From contig CAYUVH010000041.1 in NCBI GenBank assembly GCA_964448135.1, positions 1-64,000 of the forward strand: a stretch of DNA of 64,000 nucleotides, in the 5' to 3' direction. Shown here one piece after another: positions 24,777 to 33,008 of the stretch. Position 1 is the first letter of the stretch; each line of letters opens with the position of its first letter. A program made the position numbers and the translations under genes. The notes under the pieces are model-generated. The model was not told the origin of the DNA. It saw nothing but the letters and a program-made list of their open reading frames with translations, and ran no database searches. The DNA comes from CAYUVH01 sp964448135. Its GTDB lineage: Bacteria; Verrucomicrobiota; Verrucomicrobiia; Limisphaerales; UBA8199.

Positions 24777-25394
24777 ATGATCGAGTGGAATATCCAATCC
24801 CGCGGCCACGTGTGTGAGTCGTGCGGCAAAACCTTCGCAGACAAGGAAGGTTATCACACCCTTTTGTTTGACGAACGGTCGGATTTCCGCCGGAGCGACG
24901 TCTGCCAGGCGTGCTGGGAAAGCCAGCACAGCCACGGCGCGCGCGAACGCAAGGGCTTTGTCTCCCATTGGCAGGGCGTTTACGAGGCGCCGGCGCCGGC
25001 GCGGGAGGCGATCCAAAAGGAGACCGCCGAGACTCTGCTGCGCAAGCTGGTCGAGTTGAACGATCCGCGTTACATCCCGGCGGGATACATCCTGGCGGTG
25101 ATGCTGGAACGCAAGCGGCTGCTCAAAGTGAAGGAGCAAATCACGCGCGAAGGTCAACGGGTGTTTGTTTATGAGCAACCGGGCACGGGCGATGTCTTCA
25201 CGATTATTGACCCCGGCCTGCAATTGAACCAGCTCGAGGCCGTGCAACGTGACGTCGCCGAATTGCTCGAGCACGGTTTGAATCCGCCCGCCCCCGCGGC
25301 CGCAACGGCAGCGACGCCGGAAGCCAACGAGCCGGTGGCCGCCGAGCCCGCCAACACCGGCAACGGCCCGACCCAGCAGAAGGAAGCCGAGTGA
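24777..25394 (+). CDS. Zinc-ribbon protein of unknown function
   Basis: The 205-residue protein has an N-terminal zinc ribbon with two Cys pairs: CESCGKTF (residues about 13-20) and VCQACWESQHSH (about 42-53), split by about 25 residues. The middle (about 85-160) is helical, with ETLLRKLVELNDPRYIPAGY and GYILAVMLERKRLLKVKEQI. The C-terminal 40 residues are Ala/Pro/Glu-rich. I recognise no family beyond the ribbon. It overlaps the rnc start by four bases, so it is co-translated with RNase III, and an RNA-related role is possible but unproven. Confidence 0.75.
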   Translation: MIEWNIQSRGHVCESCGKTFADKEGYHTLLFDERSDFRRSDVCQACWESQHSHGARERKGFVSHWQGVYEAPAPAREAIQKETAETLLRKLVELNDPRYIPAGYILAVMLERKRLLKVKEQITREGQRVFVYEQPGTGDVFTIIDPGLQLNQLEAVQRDVAELLEHGLNPPAPAAATAATPEANEPVAAEPANTGNGPTQQKEAE

Positions 25395-26170
25395 CCCAGG
25401 CCGTGTCCGAATACGCCGCGCTCGAAAGCCGGCTGAACTACCGCTTTAAGGACCTCGGCCTGCTGCGACTGGCTTTGACGCATCCTTCGGTGGCGCACGA
25501 GCAGGGCACCGCCATGGAGACGAATCAGCGGCTGGAGTTTTTGGGGGACGCGGTTTTGCAGCTGGTGCTCACGCGGGAGCTGTACGACAAATTTCCCACC
25601 TTTGGCGAAGGGCCGCTGACGAAGGGCCGCGCCAAGATGGTGAACCGGCGCAGCCTCGCGGATCACGCGCGGCGGTTGAACCTCGGCCAATACCTGATTG
25701 TCAGCCGCGGGGAGGAGATGCACGGCGGGCGCGAGCGGCCTTCGGCGCTGGCGGATACCTACGAGGCCGTGCTGGGCGCGATTTTTTTGGACGGCGGATT
25801 TGAAGCCGCGCGCGCATTCATTCTTGCCGAATTTCAACAGGGCTTCGGCGGCCTGGGAGCGCTGCCCGTGCTGGAAAATCCCAAGGGCGAATTGCAGGAA
25901 TTGCTCCAATCGTCCTCCACCGAGCCTCCCCAATACAAGGTGCTTTCGGCGACGGGCCCGGATCATGACCGCGTGTTCGAGTGCACGGTGCATCATCTGG
26001 GCGAAGAATTGGCGCGCGGGGAAGGCAAGAGCAAGAAGGCCGCCGAAAGCCATGCCGCGCTGGCGGCGCTGGAAGTCCTGCGCCGGCGGAAGGCGACGGA
26101 AAACGCTGCCGGCAACCTGGAAAAAGCCTCCGAACTCTCGTCCAACGAAAGTGAACCCAAAACGCACTGA
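25391..26170 (+). CDS. rnc: Ribonuclease III
   Basis: The 259-residue double-strand-specific endonuclease processes rRNA and structured mRNA. The catalytic domain has the family signature RLEFLGDAVLQLVLTRELYD and the second acidic segment ALADTYEAVLGAIFLDGG, and the C-terminal double-stranded RNA-binding domain runs from about residue 160 (NPKGELQELLQSSSTEPPQY) with GKSKKAAESHAALAALEVLR. The start is a GTG inside the previous gene's stop (GTGA). A 25-residue Glu/Ser/Asn-rich C-terminal tail follows the RNA-binding domain. Confidence 0.95.
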   Translation: MTQAVSEYAALESRLNYRFKDLGLLRLALTHPSVAHEQGTAMETNQRLEFLGDAVLQLVLTRELYDKFPTFGEGPLTKGRAKMVNRRSLADHARRLNLGQYLIVSRGEEMHGGRERPSALADTYEAVLGAIFLDGGFEAARAFILAEFQQGFGGLGALPVLENPKGELQELLQSSSTEPPQYKVLSATGPDHDRVFECTVHHLGEELARGEGKSKKAAESHAALAALEVLRRRKATENAAGNLEKASELSSNESEPKTH

Positions 26171-26180
26171 ACCGGCCAGC

Positions 26181-26972
26181 ATGAAGACACTTCTCGCGAA
26201 TCATCCCCGGCTTTTCATCGGAGTTGTCCACCTGCGTCCGCTGCCGGGATCCCCGCGCTGGCGCAATGACCTGGACGAATTGATCGAGTTTGCCGTGAAG
26301 GACGCGAAGGCCTATGCGCGCGGGGGCGTGCATGCGGTGTTCATTGAAAACTTCGGTGACGCGCCTTTTCGTAAAACGGACGTGGGCCCCGAGACCATCG
26401 CCGCGATGGCGGTGGCCGGACGCGCAATCCGTGATGCGGTGAAAGTACCGATCGGTTTCAATGTCCTCCGCAACGACGTCCGGTCGGCGCTGGCGCTGTG
26501 CGCGGCGTGCGGTGGCAGCTTCGTCCGCGTGAATGTGCACACCGGCGCGATGCTCACGGACCAGGGGCTGATCGAGGGCAACGCGCATGACACGCTCCGC
26601 TATCGCAGTCAGGTCTGCCCGGCGGCGCGGATTTTTGCCGACGTGCATGTGAAGCACGCGGTGCCGCTGGGCGATTGGACCATCGCCGATTCAGCGCGGG
26701 ATACCGTGGAGCGCGGCCTGACGGATGCGTTGGTGGTTTCGGGCACCGGCACGGGACGCGCCGCCGACCCGGGCGACATCGAACAAGTGCGTAACGCGTG
26801 CCCGGAAGCGCGCATCCTGCTGGGCAGCGGCGTGACGGCGGCGAATGCGCGGGATTATTTGCGGCTGGCGGACGGGTGCATCGTCGGGAGTTCGCTGAAG
26901 CTGGGCGGCAAGCTGTCGAACCCGGTGGACTGGAAACGCGTCGCCGCCCTGGCGCGCGCGATGAAGGTTTGA
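26181..26972 (+). CDS. BtpA/SgcQ family TIM-barrel protein
   Basis: The 263-residue protein matches the BtpA family: FIGVVHLRPLPGSPRW at the N terminus, GGVHAVFIENFGDAPFRK, GFNVLRNDVRSALALCAACG, RVNVHTGAMLTDQGLIEGNA and VVSGTGTGRAADPGDIEQV. BtpA is needed for photosystem I assembly in cyanobacteria, and SgcQ relatives lie in sugar gene clusters; the biochemical activity of this subgroup is unsettled. The ATG at 26181 is 10 bases after rnc. It is followed by an AT-rich gap that leads to a hydrolase gene. Confidence 0.88.
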   Translation: MKTLLANHPRLFIGVVHLRPLPGSPRWRNDLDELIEFAVKDAKAYARGGVHAVFIENFGDAPFRKTDVGPETIAAMAVAGRAIRDAVKVPIGFNVLRNDVRSALALCAACGGSFVRVNVHTGAMLTDQGLIEGNAHDTLRYRSQVCPAARIFADVHVKHAVPLGDWTIADSARDTVERGLTDALVVSGTGTGRAADPGDIEQVRNACPEARILLGSGVTAANARDYLRLADGCIVGSSLKLGGKLSNPVDWKRVAALARAMKV

Positions 26973-27111
26973 GACGCCGATTCGCGCTATAAAAGCGCAC
27001 GGCGTATTAAATTAACGCTTCTTTCCACGCAATTACACAACCCGTTTGACCATAACGACTTGCATATACTTTATCCCAAAATTATTCAAATAATTCAGAA
27101 TTCCTTTTCTC

Positions 27112-27888
27112 GTGCTGCGCTGGTTTGAACATTCCCAGGTCTATCACCCGGATCGCTCGATGTATGCGAAGCCGGGTGACTTGCACCGTCCGTTTGAGGA
27201 CGTCGTCCTGAAGACCGGGGACGGTCTTGAAATCAACGGCTGGTATTTTCCGGCGGCGGCCAACTCTGCGCGCGCGGGAAAAGTCATACTGGTGTGCCAC
27301 GGCAACGCGGGGAACATCAGCACCCGGTTGCATCTGTGCTCGGCATTGTTGTCCACGGGAGTGGGCGTGTTCGTGTTCGATTATCGCGGGTATGGACGCA
27401 GCGAGGGCTCGCCGAGTGAAAAGGGCACGGCGCTGGACGCGGAGGCCGCTTATCAGTGGTTGCGGCAGAAGGGTTATACCGGGACGGATATCATCGCTTA
27501 TGGGGAATCTCTCGGTGGCGCCGTCGCGACTGAGTTGGCGGTCACACAAACCCTCGGCGGGCTGATTTTGCAAAGCACTTTCACCAGCGTGCCGGACATC
27601 GGCGCGGAATTGTTTCCCTGGCTGCCGGTGAAGACCATCGCCAGCATCAGCTACGCGACGAAGGACAAACTTCCGAAGCTCAAGCTCCCGGTGCTGGTGA
27701 TGCACAGTCCGGAGGACGAAATCATCCCCTATCATCACGGCCAGACAAATTTTGCGCGGGCAAACGAGCCCAAACTGTTTTGTGAACTGCGCGGCGGGCA
27801 CAACGACACCCTTATGGACCGGGCGCGATTCGTAGCGGGGATTAACGCGCTCCTGCGCTTGATCGAAAATGGCGGACACAAAACCTGA
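27112..27888 (+). CDS. Alpha/beta hydrolase (bem46-like)
   Basis: The 258-residue serine hydrolase begins with GTG and the segment MLRWFEHSQVYHPDRSMY. Conserved features are the oxyanion region LVCHGNAGN, the FVFDYRGYGRSEG strand, the nucleophile elbow IAYGESLGGAVA, and the acid/base residues PVLVMHSPEDEIIPYHHG (Asp) and LRGGHNDTL (His). The family (YqkD/bem46-like) is broad and the substrate is unknown. No signal peptide is apparent. It is preceded by a 139-base AT-rich gap (26973-27111) that probably contains its promoter and converges with the ceramidase-like gene, with 6 bases between stops. Confidence 0.85.
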   Translation: MLRWFEHSQVYHPDRSMYAKPGDLHRPFEDVVLKTGDGLEINGWYFPAAANSARAGKVILVCHGNAGNISTRLHLCSALLSTGVGVFVFDYRGYGRSEGSPSEKGTALDAEAAYQWLRQKGYTGTDIIAYGESLGGAVATELAVTQTLGGLILQSTFTSVPDIGAELFPWLPVKTIASISYATKDKLPKLKLPVLVMHSPEDEIIPYHHGQTNFARANEPKLFCELRGGHNDTLMDRARFVAGINALLRLIENGGHKT

Positions 27889-27894
27889 GCGCGC

Positions 27895-29433
27895 TTAGTT
27901 CCCGGTTTGCAGCTTCGCGAAAAGTTTCATGAGCGTGTCCACGATTTTTGGGGCGGCTTCCACTTCGAGATAGGTGGTGCGGGCGCGCCAGGTTTCGTAG
28001 CCGCCAAGCCGATGCTGCTCCGGCGTGGGCAGGTAACCGTTTGAACCATTCGCGAGTTCGATGGTGAAGGTCTGCTTGAAGGGGCTCTGCTTCTTGATCG
28101 CCAGGCCGATTTCGGCAAAGACTTCGCATGGAACGGCGGCGATACCGAGATCGCCGATGCGGATGGTTTGGATAATGAGCGGAAGGTCGGGTTGGAATTT
28201 TTCCATGAGCACGGTTTCGTGCGCGTAGACTTCGGCGGGTGTTTTCAATTCGCGGCCGGCAGCTTTTTCGAGGATTTCGCGGGCGCGGGCCAGTTCGGCG
28301 GCGTCGGGGCGTCGCACTTCGAGCGGGAGCTCGGTTTCTTCGACGCCGAGGGGAACCCAATCCTGATAGGTGAGTGATTGGCAAACGCGTTGCGCCTCGC
28401 GCGCGACGGCGTCGGCGACGGCGTGCATCTGCTCGTATGGCCCTTGCGGGCGCTGGGGGTTGCGAAAGTTGATGTTGTTGATGTCGCCGCTGGTGCCGTT
28501 GGAAAGCAACGCAACGAAAGGCGGGTCCTCGTGATCCGCGCCGAGGAGTTGCTGGATGCGATCGGCGAAGGCGCCGAAGTAATCGGCGGAGATGTCCTCG
28601 CTCTGGCTGGTGCCGACGTAATGCAGGGAATAATTTGCCAACAGGGCCAGCGGTTTGCCATCGGCGGTCTGAATGGAGACGACGGCTAGTTCGGGATCGG
28701 TGGGGCCGGCGGGCTCGACCAGGTCCGGACTTCCGGGCATGGGGTTCATTTTCACCAGATCGTTCGTGCTGCCAAAGGGATTCGCGGGAACTTTGCCGGG
28801 CTTCAGCTTCCATCGACGATTGAACACCTGGTCCGGCACCTGGCCGGAACCCCACGCAATGCGGGCCGGCGCAAGATTGTTCACGGCGCGAATGACGCCG
28901 TCCGCGATGCGCTTGGTGAGAAACGGGATGTATTCAGCGTCGGGCTCGCTCTGAAAAGCGCCGAGCACCGTCGGCGCGAAATGGGTGTGCGTGGCGGCGA
29001 TGAGGACGTGGCTGGCATCGAGGCCGGTCTGCTGCTGGATCAGGCGCTTGGCGTTGTCGAAGACGCTGCGAGGGATCAGGCAATTGTCGCAGATGACGAG
29101 GGCGATGCGGGTTTTGCCGTCGTCGAGCACGAGACAGCGCGCGTGCAATTCATCGTGGATATGTCTGGCTTTGCGGTCGTTGAAGTAGCCGTTGATGGAA
29201 ATGCCGAGCGGCGGCGTAATGTTGCTGAGCGCGGCGCCGGCACGGAGGCGGCGGCGAGTTTCGGCGGCGGGTTGTTGAGCGGACGGTGTGTCGGCGGCGG
29301 CGCCCCAACCGGAGAGACAGGTGAAAACCGCGGCGGCGAAAAGCGCCTGCGAAAAAACTGGAAGGCTGTTAAATGCGGAGGCCGCGACGCTCTCGCGGGG
29401 ACGACGGCGCGGCATGGGGAGGAATTGGAACAT
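27895..29433 (-). CDS. Neutral/alkaline non-lysosomal ceramidase-like exported protein
   Basis: The 512-residue protein has a long N terminus with a signal-like hydrophobic stretch (VFSQALFAAAVFTCLSGWGA). The body matches the neutral ceramidase N-terminal domain: GAALSNITPPLGISINGYF at the start, ALVICDNCLIPRSVFD, VLIAATHTHFAPTVLG with the zinc-binding HTH pattern, ANYSLHYVG and LLSNGTSGDINNINF. Many bacterial proteins with this domain carry no ceramidase C-terminal part and have unknown substrates, and this one likewise ends soon after the domain (FTIELANGSNGYLPTP). It is probably periplasmic or secreted. Confidence 0.85.
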   Translation of the reverse strand: MFQFLPMPRRRPRESVAASAFNSLPVFSQALFAAAVFTCLSGWGAAADTPSAQQPAAETRRRLRAGAALSNITPPLGISINGYFNDRKARHIHDELHARCLVLDDGKTRIALVICDNCLIPRSVFDNAKRLIQQQTGLDASHVLIAATHTHFAPTVLGAFQSEPDAEYIPFLTKRIADGVIRAVNNLAPARIAWGSGQVPDQVFNRRWKLKPGKVPANPFGSTNDLVKMNPMPGSPDLVEPAGPTDPELAVVSIQTADGKPLALLANYSLHYVGTSQSEDISADYFGAFADRIQQLLGADHEDPPFVALLSNGTSGDINNINFRNPQRPQGPYEQMHAVADAVAREAQRVCQSLTYQDWVPLGVEETELPLEVRRPDAAELARAREILEKAAGRELKTPAEVYAHETVLMEKFQPDLPLIIQTIRIGDLGIAAVPCEVFAEIGLAIKKQSPFKQTFTIELANGSNGYLPTPEQHRLGGYETWRARTTYLEVEAAPKIVDTLMKLFAKLQTGN

Positions 29434-29442
29434 GGGGGTTAT

Positions 29443-30225
29443 TCAAAACCGCAGCGAATTTTTGTCAAGGTCGGCGAGGAACGGCAGGCCCTCGCGGTAC
29501 TTCTTCAGATTAGCGAGGTCCAGCTCGGCGGAGATCGCGCCCTCGGTTTCGCCGGCGTCGGCGAGGATTTCACCTTGAGGGTCCACGATGATTGAATGAC
29601 CGTTGTATGAATAATACGGGTCCTGGCCTACACGGTTCACGGCCAGGACGTAGGCCTGGTTCTCAATCGCGCGCGCGACGGCGAGCTTCATCCAGTGGCC
29701 GATGCGCTTGGCGGGGAAATTGGCGATGATGACGAACAGTTGCGGGGCGTGAGCGGCCGCGGCGGCGCGAAAGATTTCCGGAAACCGGATGTCGTAGCAA
29801 ACAAAGGGAGACACGGCGCAATCGTTCCAATGAAACACCGAAGGCCGCTGGCCGGCCGTATAATGCTGATGCTCCTCACCCGGCGTGAAGGGCCGCATCT
29901 TGGCGTAGAATCCAATCAGTTTTCCCTCCGGAGAAAAAGCGAGGGCCTTGTTCCGCGCGCGACCGTCGTCGCCCCGGATGGCAGCGCCGGCTAGCAGACA
30001 GATGCCGAACTCTTGGGCGGTGGCAGCCAGGAATTGCTCCGTCTCGCCGCCGCGTGGTTCGGCAACCTTGTCAGCATTCATGCTGAAGCCGCTGGCGAAC
30101 ATTTCGGGCAGGGCGACGAGTGCGCCGGCCGGCGGCGCGGCGGCGGCGAGCAGGCGGCGGGCGCGAGCGAAATTCGCGGGTTTGTCCTCCCACGTCACGT
30201 CCATCTGTAATGCGATTACTTTCAT
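29443..30225 (-). CDS. Nitrilase-superfamily amidase (YafV/Nit2-like)
   Basis: The 260-residue carbon-nitrogen hydrolase carries the Glu-Lys-Cys triad in GALVALPEMFASGF (Glu), FYAKMRPFTPGEEH (Lys) and SPFVCYDIRFPE (Cys). The segments GFSMNADKVAE and PFTPGEEHQHYTAG are typical of the omega-amidase/YafV branch, which repairs 2-oxoglutaramate or related amides. The start at 30225 gives MKVIALQMDVTWED. It is 9 bases upstream of the ceramidase-like gene on the same strand, so they may be cotranscribed. Confidence 0.9.
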   Translation of the reverse strand: MKVIALQMDVTWEDKPANFARARRLLAAAAPPAGALVALPEMFASGFSMNADKVAEPRGGETEQFLAATAQEFGICLLAGAAIRGDDGRARNKALAFSPEGKLIGFYAKMRPFTPGEEHQHYTAGQRPSVFHWNDCAVSPFVCYDIRFPEIFRAAAAAHAPQLFVIIANFPAKRIGHWMKLAVARAIENQAYVLAVNRVGQDPYYSYNGHSIIVDPQGEILADAGETEGAISAELDLANLKKYREGLPFLADLDKNSLRF

Positions 30226-30294
30226 GTTTCGGCCGGCGGCCGCGTTCCTTGGCTAAGAATACCCTCCGGGGCTGGGAAGCGGAAGGGCGTGATT

Positions 30295-30381
30295 ACAGCA
30301 GTTTATTTAATTCTGTAGCCAAGGCGCCACGACGTCGCGGCCGCGCAGCGCGGCCCTACCGTTAATGCGGCTACAGTTTTA
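30295..30381 (+). repeat. Dispersed repeat, first copy of a pair
   Basis: From ACAGCAGTTTATTTAATT through the hairpin GGCCGCG/CGCGGCC (30339-30355), CCTACC and ATGCGGCTACAGTTTTA, this matches 33755-33844 with few differences and one 3-base insertion. It is non-coding. The GC-rich hairpin followed by CTACC is shared with two further sites (33709, 49031). Confidence 0.85.
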
Positions 30382-30463
30382 CTGAAACTGCTCCAGATGC
30401 GATAAAATGCGTTAGCATGGTTAGGGTGAGGGTGGCCCGGGCCGCGCACGGGGGGCCGACGGG

Positions 30464-30700
30464 CGGTGGGGCCCCCTGGAAGAGGTTGTTCTTTAAGTGT
30501 TTTTTGGTGTTCTTTCGTGTTTTTTCGCGTTCTTTGAGTGTCCTTTTGGCGTTCCTTGAGTGTTTTTTGCTGTTCTCTTCGTGTTCTTTTGGTGTTCGTT
30601 CGGAAGTGGTGGGACCAGTGGGACCGGTGGGACCGGTGGAGAAAAAAGTCATGGTGGCATTAGGTGGCAATAGCTGGCTTTACGATGGCAATAGCTGGCA
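30464..30700 (-). repeat. Modular dispersed repeat, copy C
   Basis: On the minus strand the order is TATTGCCACC/TAATGCCACC block, GACTTTTTTCTCCACC block, 9-base TCCCACCGG tandem, then ten to eleven 10-11-base units of the type GAACACCAAA, and a final GGGGGCCCC block. It is the closest relative of copy A, with near-identical flanks. A lysine/threonine-rich frame runs through it on the minus strand but is not called. Confidence 0.8.
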
Positions 30701-30996
30701 CCGGGGGAAGGTTGAATGTTGCAGGCAGGGTTCTCGATCGGCCTGACGGGGCAGCCTTGTTGGCATAGTTTTGCTTGAGCCTTGAATTTCCCTGGTTGTG
30801 CCCGCGTAGAGAATCGGCCGAATCAACCGTCGATTCCCGGGCGGGAAATCCCTCCGGAGGCAAAGTGGCACGAAGGGGGAGGAAGTCAAGAAAGAGGGAG
30901 TGGATCAGGGAGTGCCGGGCGCATCCTGACACTGCCTCGCGATGGCGATGAAAGCGGTGGATGACTCGGGGGGCCGGCAGGTTTTCGGACGTTTCT

Positions 30997-31019
30997 GCGG
31001 ACAGGAATGTCCGCGCTCC
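30997..31019 (+). repeat. GC-rich hairpin element of GCTCC type
   Basis: GCGGACA-GGAA-TGTCCGC, a perfect 7-base-pair stem, is followed by GCTCC. A second element with the same layout lies at 53209-53230 (GCGGCTT stem, then GCGCTCC). Confidence 0.6.
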
Positions 31020-31403
31020 GGGGGAGTGATATGAGTTGAAGAGGATTAAAGTCGCGGGAACGAGGTGGGAGAGTTGGTTCTGAAATTGGTGCTTCTGGCA
31101 TCCTTTTCGGATGCCGGAAGTTTTGGATTCGGTGACCGGTGGTCATTCCTCGCCGACTCGGAATGACCACCGGCTACTTTCTGCCATCCCTGTCGGGATG
31201 AAATCCTGGGGAGCGGGCGGGACCGGGCCGCGGTCGGAGGGTTTCAAGGGATGACGCGGCGGAGCGGAAGGGATGGTGTGTCCGGCGCAATCACGCGGGA
31301 TGCGGATGAGGCGTTGACGCGTTTTCAATCGCACGCGGAAGCGGAAAGCGCGTCTGATTCGGGCTTGAGAAAAGGCGGAAGCGGCGGCATGTTAGCCCGC
31401 ACC

Positions 31404-31487
31404 GCGCGCGTGGCGGAATGGCAGACGCGCCAGACTTAGGATCTGGTTCCGTAAGGATTGGAGGTTCAAGTCCTCTCGCGCGCACCA
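31404..31487 (+). tRNA. tRNA-Leu, anticodon UAG
   Basis: The 84-base class II tRNA has acceptor stem GCGCGCG/CGCGCGC (31404-31410 with 31477-31483), discriminator A, and encoded CCA at 31485-31487. The anticodon stem CCAGA/TCTGG (31430-31434 with 31442-31446) frames loop CTTAGGA with anticodon TAG at 31437-31439, which reads CUA codons. The long variable arm (TTCCGTAAGGA region) is that of tRNA-Leu, and the T loop TTCAAGT is canonical. Confidence 0.96.
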
Positions 31488-31912
31488 TGTCCCCGCCCTC
31501 CCCCCAGCCGGCGGGGAAATCTGGAGCCATTGCATGGCGGCGACGAAATCCGAAACAAATCCGAAGTTCGAATATTCGAATAACGGCTGACGCGAAGAAA
31601 TTGCGGCTGGGGTGGATGATGAGAACTTTTTGGGAAAGAGGATAAATTCGATTGATCCCGAAAGATCGTCGCCTCGGCGTGAGTGGGATGCGGAGAGAGG
31701 AGAGCCAATAGTGGAACCATGGGCTCCGGCTCTTGAGGGGCGCTGACGGGTGCGTGGGAAAAGGCATAACGCAAAGGGCCAAAGACGCAATGACGCAAGG
31801 AGGGACCAAAGCGGAATTGCGAATCAGACGGAGGGAGAGGTGGATTGAGGGCGCGGAGAAGAAAGGGCTAGGTCCGAAATATGGGGCTGCAGAGCATTGA
31901 TAAACTCTTTTT
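31488..31912. other. Intergenic region downstream of tRNA-Leu
   Basis: A CCCCGCC/GGCGGGG inverted repeat lies directly after the tRNA (about 31492-31517) but has no T-tract. A CCATTGCATGGCGG block (about 31527-31540) followed by AAATCCGAAACAAATCCGAAG and TTCGAATATTCGAATAA belongs to the same family as fragments near 6197, 6705 and 11287. No gene was recognised. Confidence 0.5.
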
Positions 31913-32329
31913 TCATGGGAGCTTCATTACCTTCGGAATCGGGATGATGACGCCTTCATCGCGTATAAGGATTCTATCCTCCGTGACCCATCGATGCAGC
32001 TCTTTGGAGAAAGGAGCCGAAAGAAATGGTAGACCGACCTGATCGATCCAGCGAACGCACGCCAAAATGGCTTCTGCTTTTGTTTTGAGGTCGCGATACG
32101 TGAACCACGGGGACTCCGCATCGATCTGCCCCCGAGCAATAGCAGCAACCGCGGGATACTCTGCGGGAATGCAATTCAATCCGAGAAACAGGCGATACGA
32201 GCGGACTTTCATACCGTCCACGACCACACCCTTCGCGCCCGAAGTGAAATAATCGGCGTAATGACAAGGATGCGGGCTGCGTGAAAATCCCAGGCTCTCC
32301 AAATGTGACGATATTCGCTTGGCAGTCAT
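31913..32329 (-). CDS. Hypothetical protein
   Basis: The 138-residue soluble protein (MTAKRISSHLESLGFSRSPH) has no recognised family. It is Leu/Ile/Trp-containing throughout, with a compositional profile of a real globular protein (AESPWFTYRDLKTKAEAILA, RWIDQVGLPFLSAPFSKELH). Its base composition is clearly lower in GC than the neighbouring operons, which may mark acquired DNA. A purine-rich AAAGAGG lies directly before the ATG. The next gene on the same strand ends 65 bases upstream. Confidence 0.6.
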   Translation of the reverse strand: MTAKRISSHLESLGFSRSPHPCHYADYFTSGAKGVVVDGMKVRSYRLFLGLNCIPAEYPAVAAIARGQIDAESPWFTYRDLKTKAEAILACVRWIDQVGLPFLSAPFSKELHRWVTEDRILIRDEGVIIPIPKVMKLP

Positions 32330-32394
32330 CCTCTTTGGCTAACGCCAGGGGTCAGAGGCGGCGGGTCGAGGGCGCCCGAAATGGAACATAATCG

Positions 32395-32766
32395 TCATCC
32401 CGGCGTCCGCTGTACCAGCTGGTTAGCGAAAATGGACATTGGCTCAAACTTGTTGCTGCCGGGATAAAAGTAAAACCTAAAGCTGCATCGAGGACATTCG
32501 ATTTGCCACTCGGCGATCTGCCTGAACTTCACGCCCGGGTGCTGCGGCATCATTTCGTGCACCTTTTGCGCGTATGCCTCTCTCGCGGCCAGAACCGCAT
32601 TGCGCCCAATCATGCTTTCACACTTGGTAAAGGCACTAATGGAAGCCTTCTTGATCGATCGCCGAAGCGAGTACTGGCCCATGACGACCGCACCAAGCAC
32701 GAGCAGAAGCAAAAGAAAAGGTATCGCCACCAGGAACGAGAGCACCAGTTGGAAGAAGCTCAGCAC
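32395..32766 (-). CDS. Hypothetical membrane protein with a Cys pair
   Basis: The 123-residue protein begins (GTG) with a long hydrophobic span, MLSFFQLVLSFLVAIPFLLL, then a cytoplasmic or periplasmic part with one CPRC motif (IECPRCSFRFYFYPG) that could be half of a zinc ribbon. The ribosome-binding site GAAAGG is well placed before the GTG. No family was recognised. It has a zinc-ribbon and membrane-span theme like the genes at 33009 and 45805, but no clear sequence match to them. Confidence 0.6.
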   Translation of the reverse strand: MLSFFQLVLSFLVAIPFLLLLLVLGAVVMGQYSLRRSIKKASISAFTKCESMIGRNAVLAAREAYAQKVHEMMPQHPGVKFRQIAEWQIECPRCSFRFYFYPGSNKFEPMSIFANQLVQRTPG

Positions 32767-33008
32767 GGTCGCCTTTCGCTAACAGTATGATTGACACAAA
32801 GTGACCGGTGCAAAGCCAAAGTGGCCCCGGGATGTGGTTGGGCCTGTGATGGTGTGCTCCCGGTCTCATCGGAGGCTACTCAACGCGACCGGGTGGAGCC
32901 TGTCAAGAGGAAGCCGGCAGCAAAAATGGCGGTGGTGAGCCATCGCAAGGGCGAGGAGAAATCCCTCGCAAATCGACGCGGGCTGAGTAAAAGCTAGAGA
33001 CGAGCGCC

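Larger units (their letters stand above)
30226..31403. other. Repeat-rich intergenic region upstream of tRNA-Leu
   Basis: This 1.2-kb stretch has no convincing gene. It contains a long repeat at 30295-30381 that recurs at 33755-33844, copy C of the modular repeat, a GATTCCCGGGCGGGAAATC-type inverted repeat at about 30833-30851 that recurs near 6428-6446, and the GCGGACA hairpin at 30997-31019. A few reading frames run through these repeats but have no recognisable fold. Confidence 0.6.

Noticed and set aside
31404..31560. Open frame on the minus strand over the tRNA (reads MVRARGLEPPILT and similar)
   Set aside because: It is the antisense of tRNA-Leu, a well-known false gene.
32330..32830. 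Integron attC-like cassette boundaries at the two small orphan genes (GTTAGC with AAAG before each start)
   Set aside because: No matching RYYYAAC partner site or attC-type hairpin could be found in the 65-base gap, and the trinucleotide does not fit GTTRRRY.
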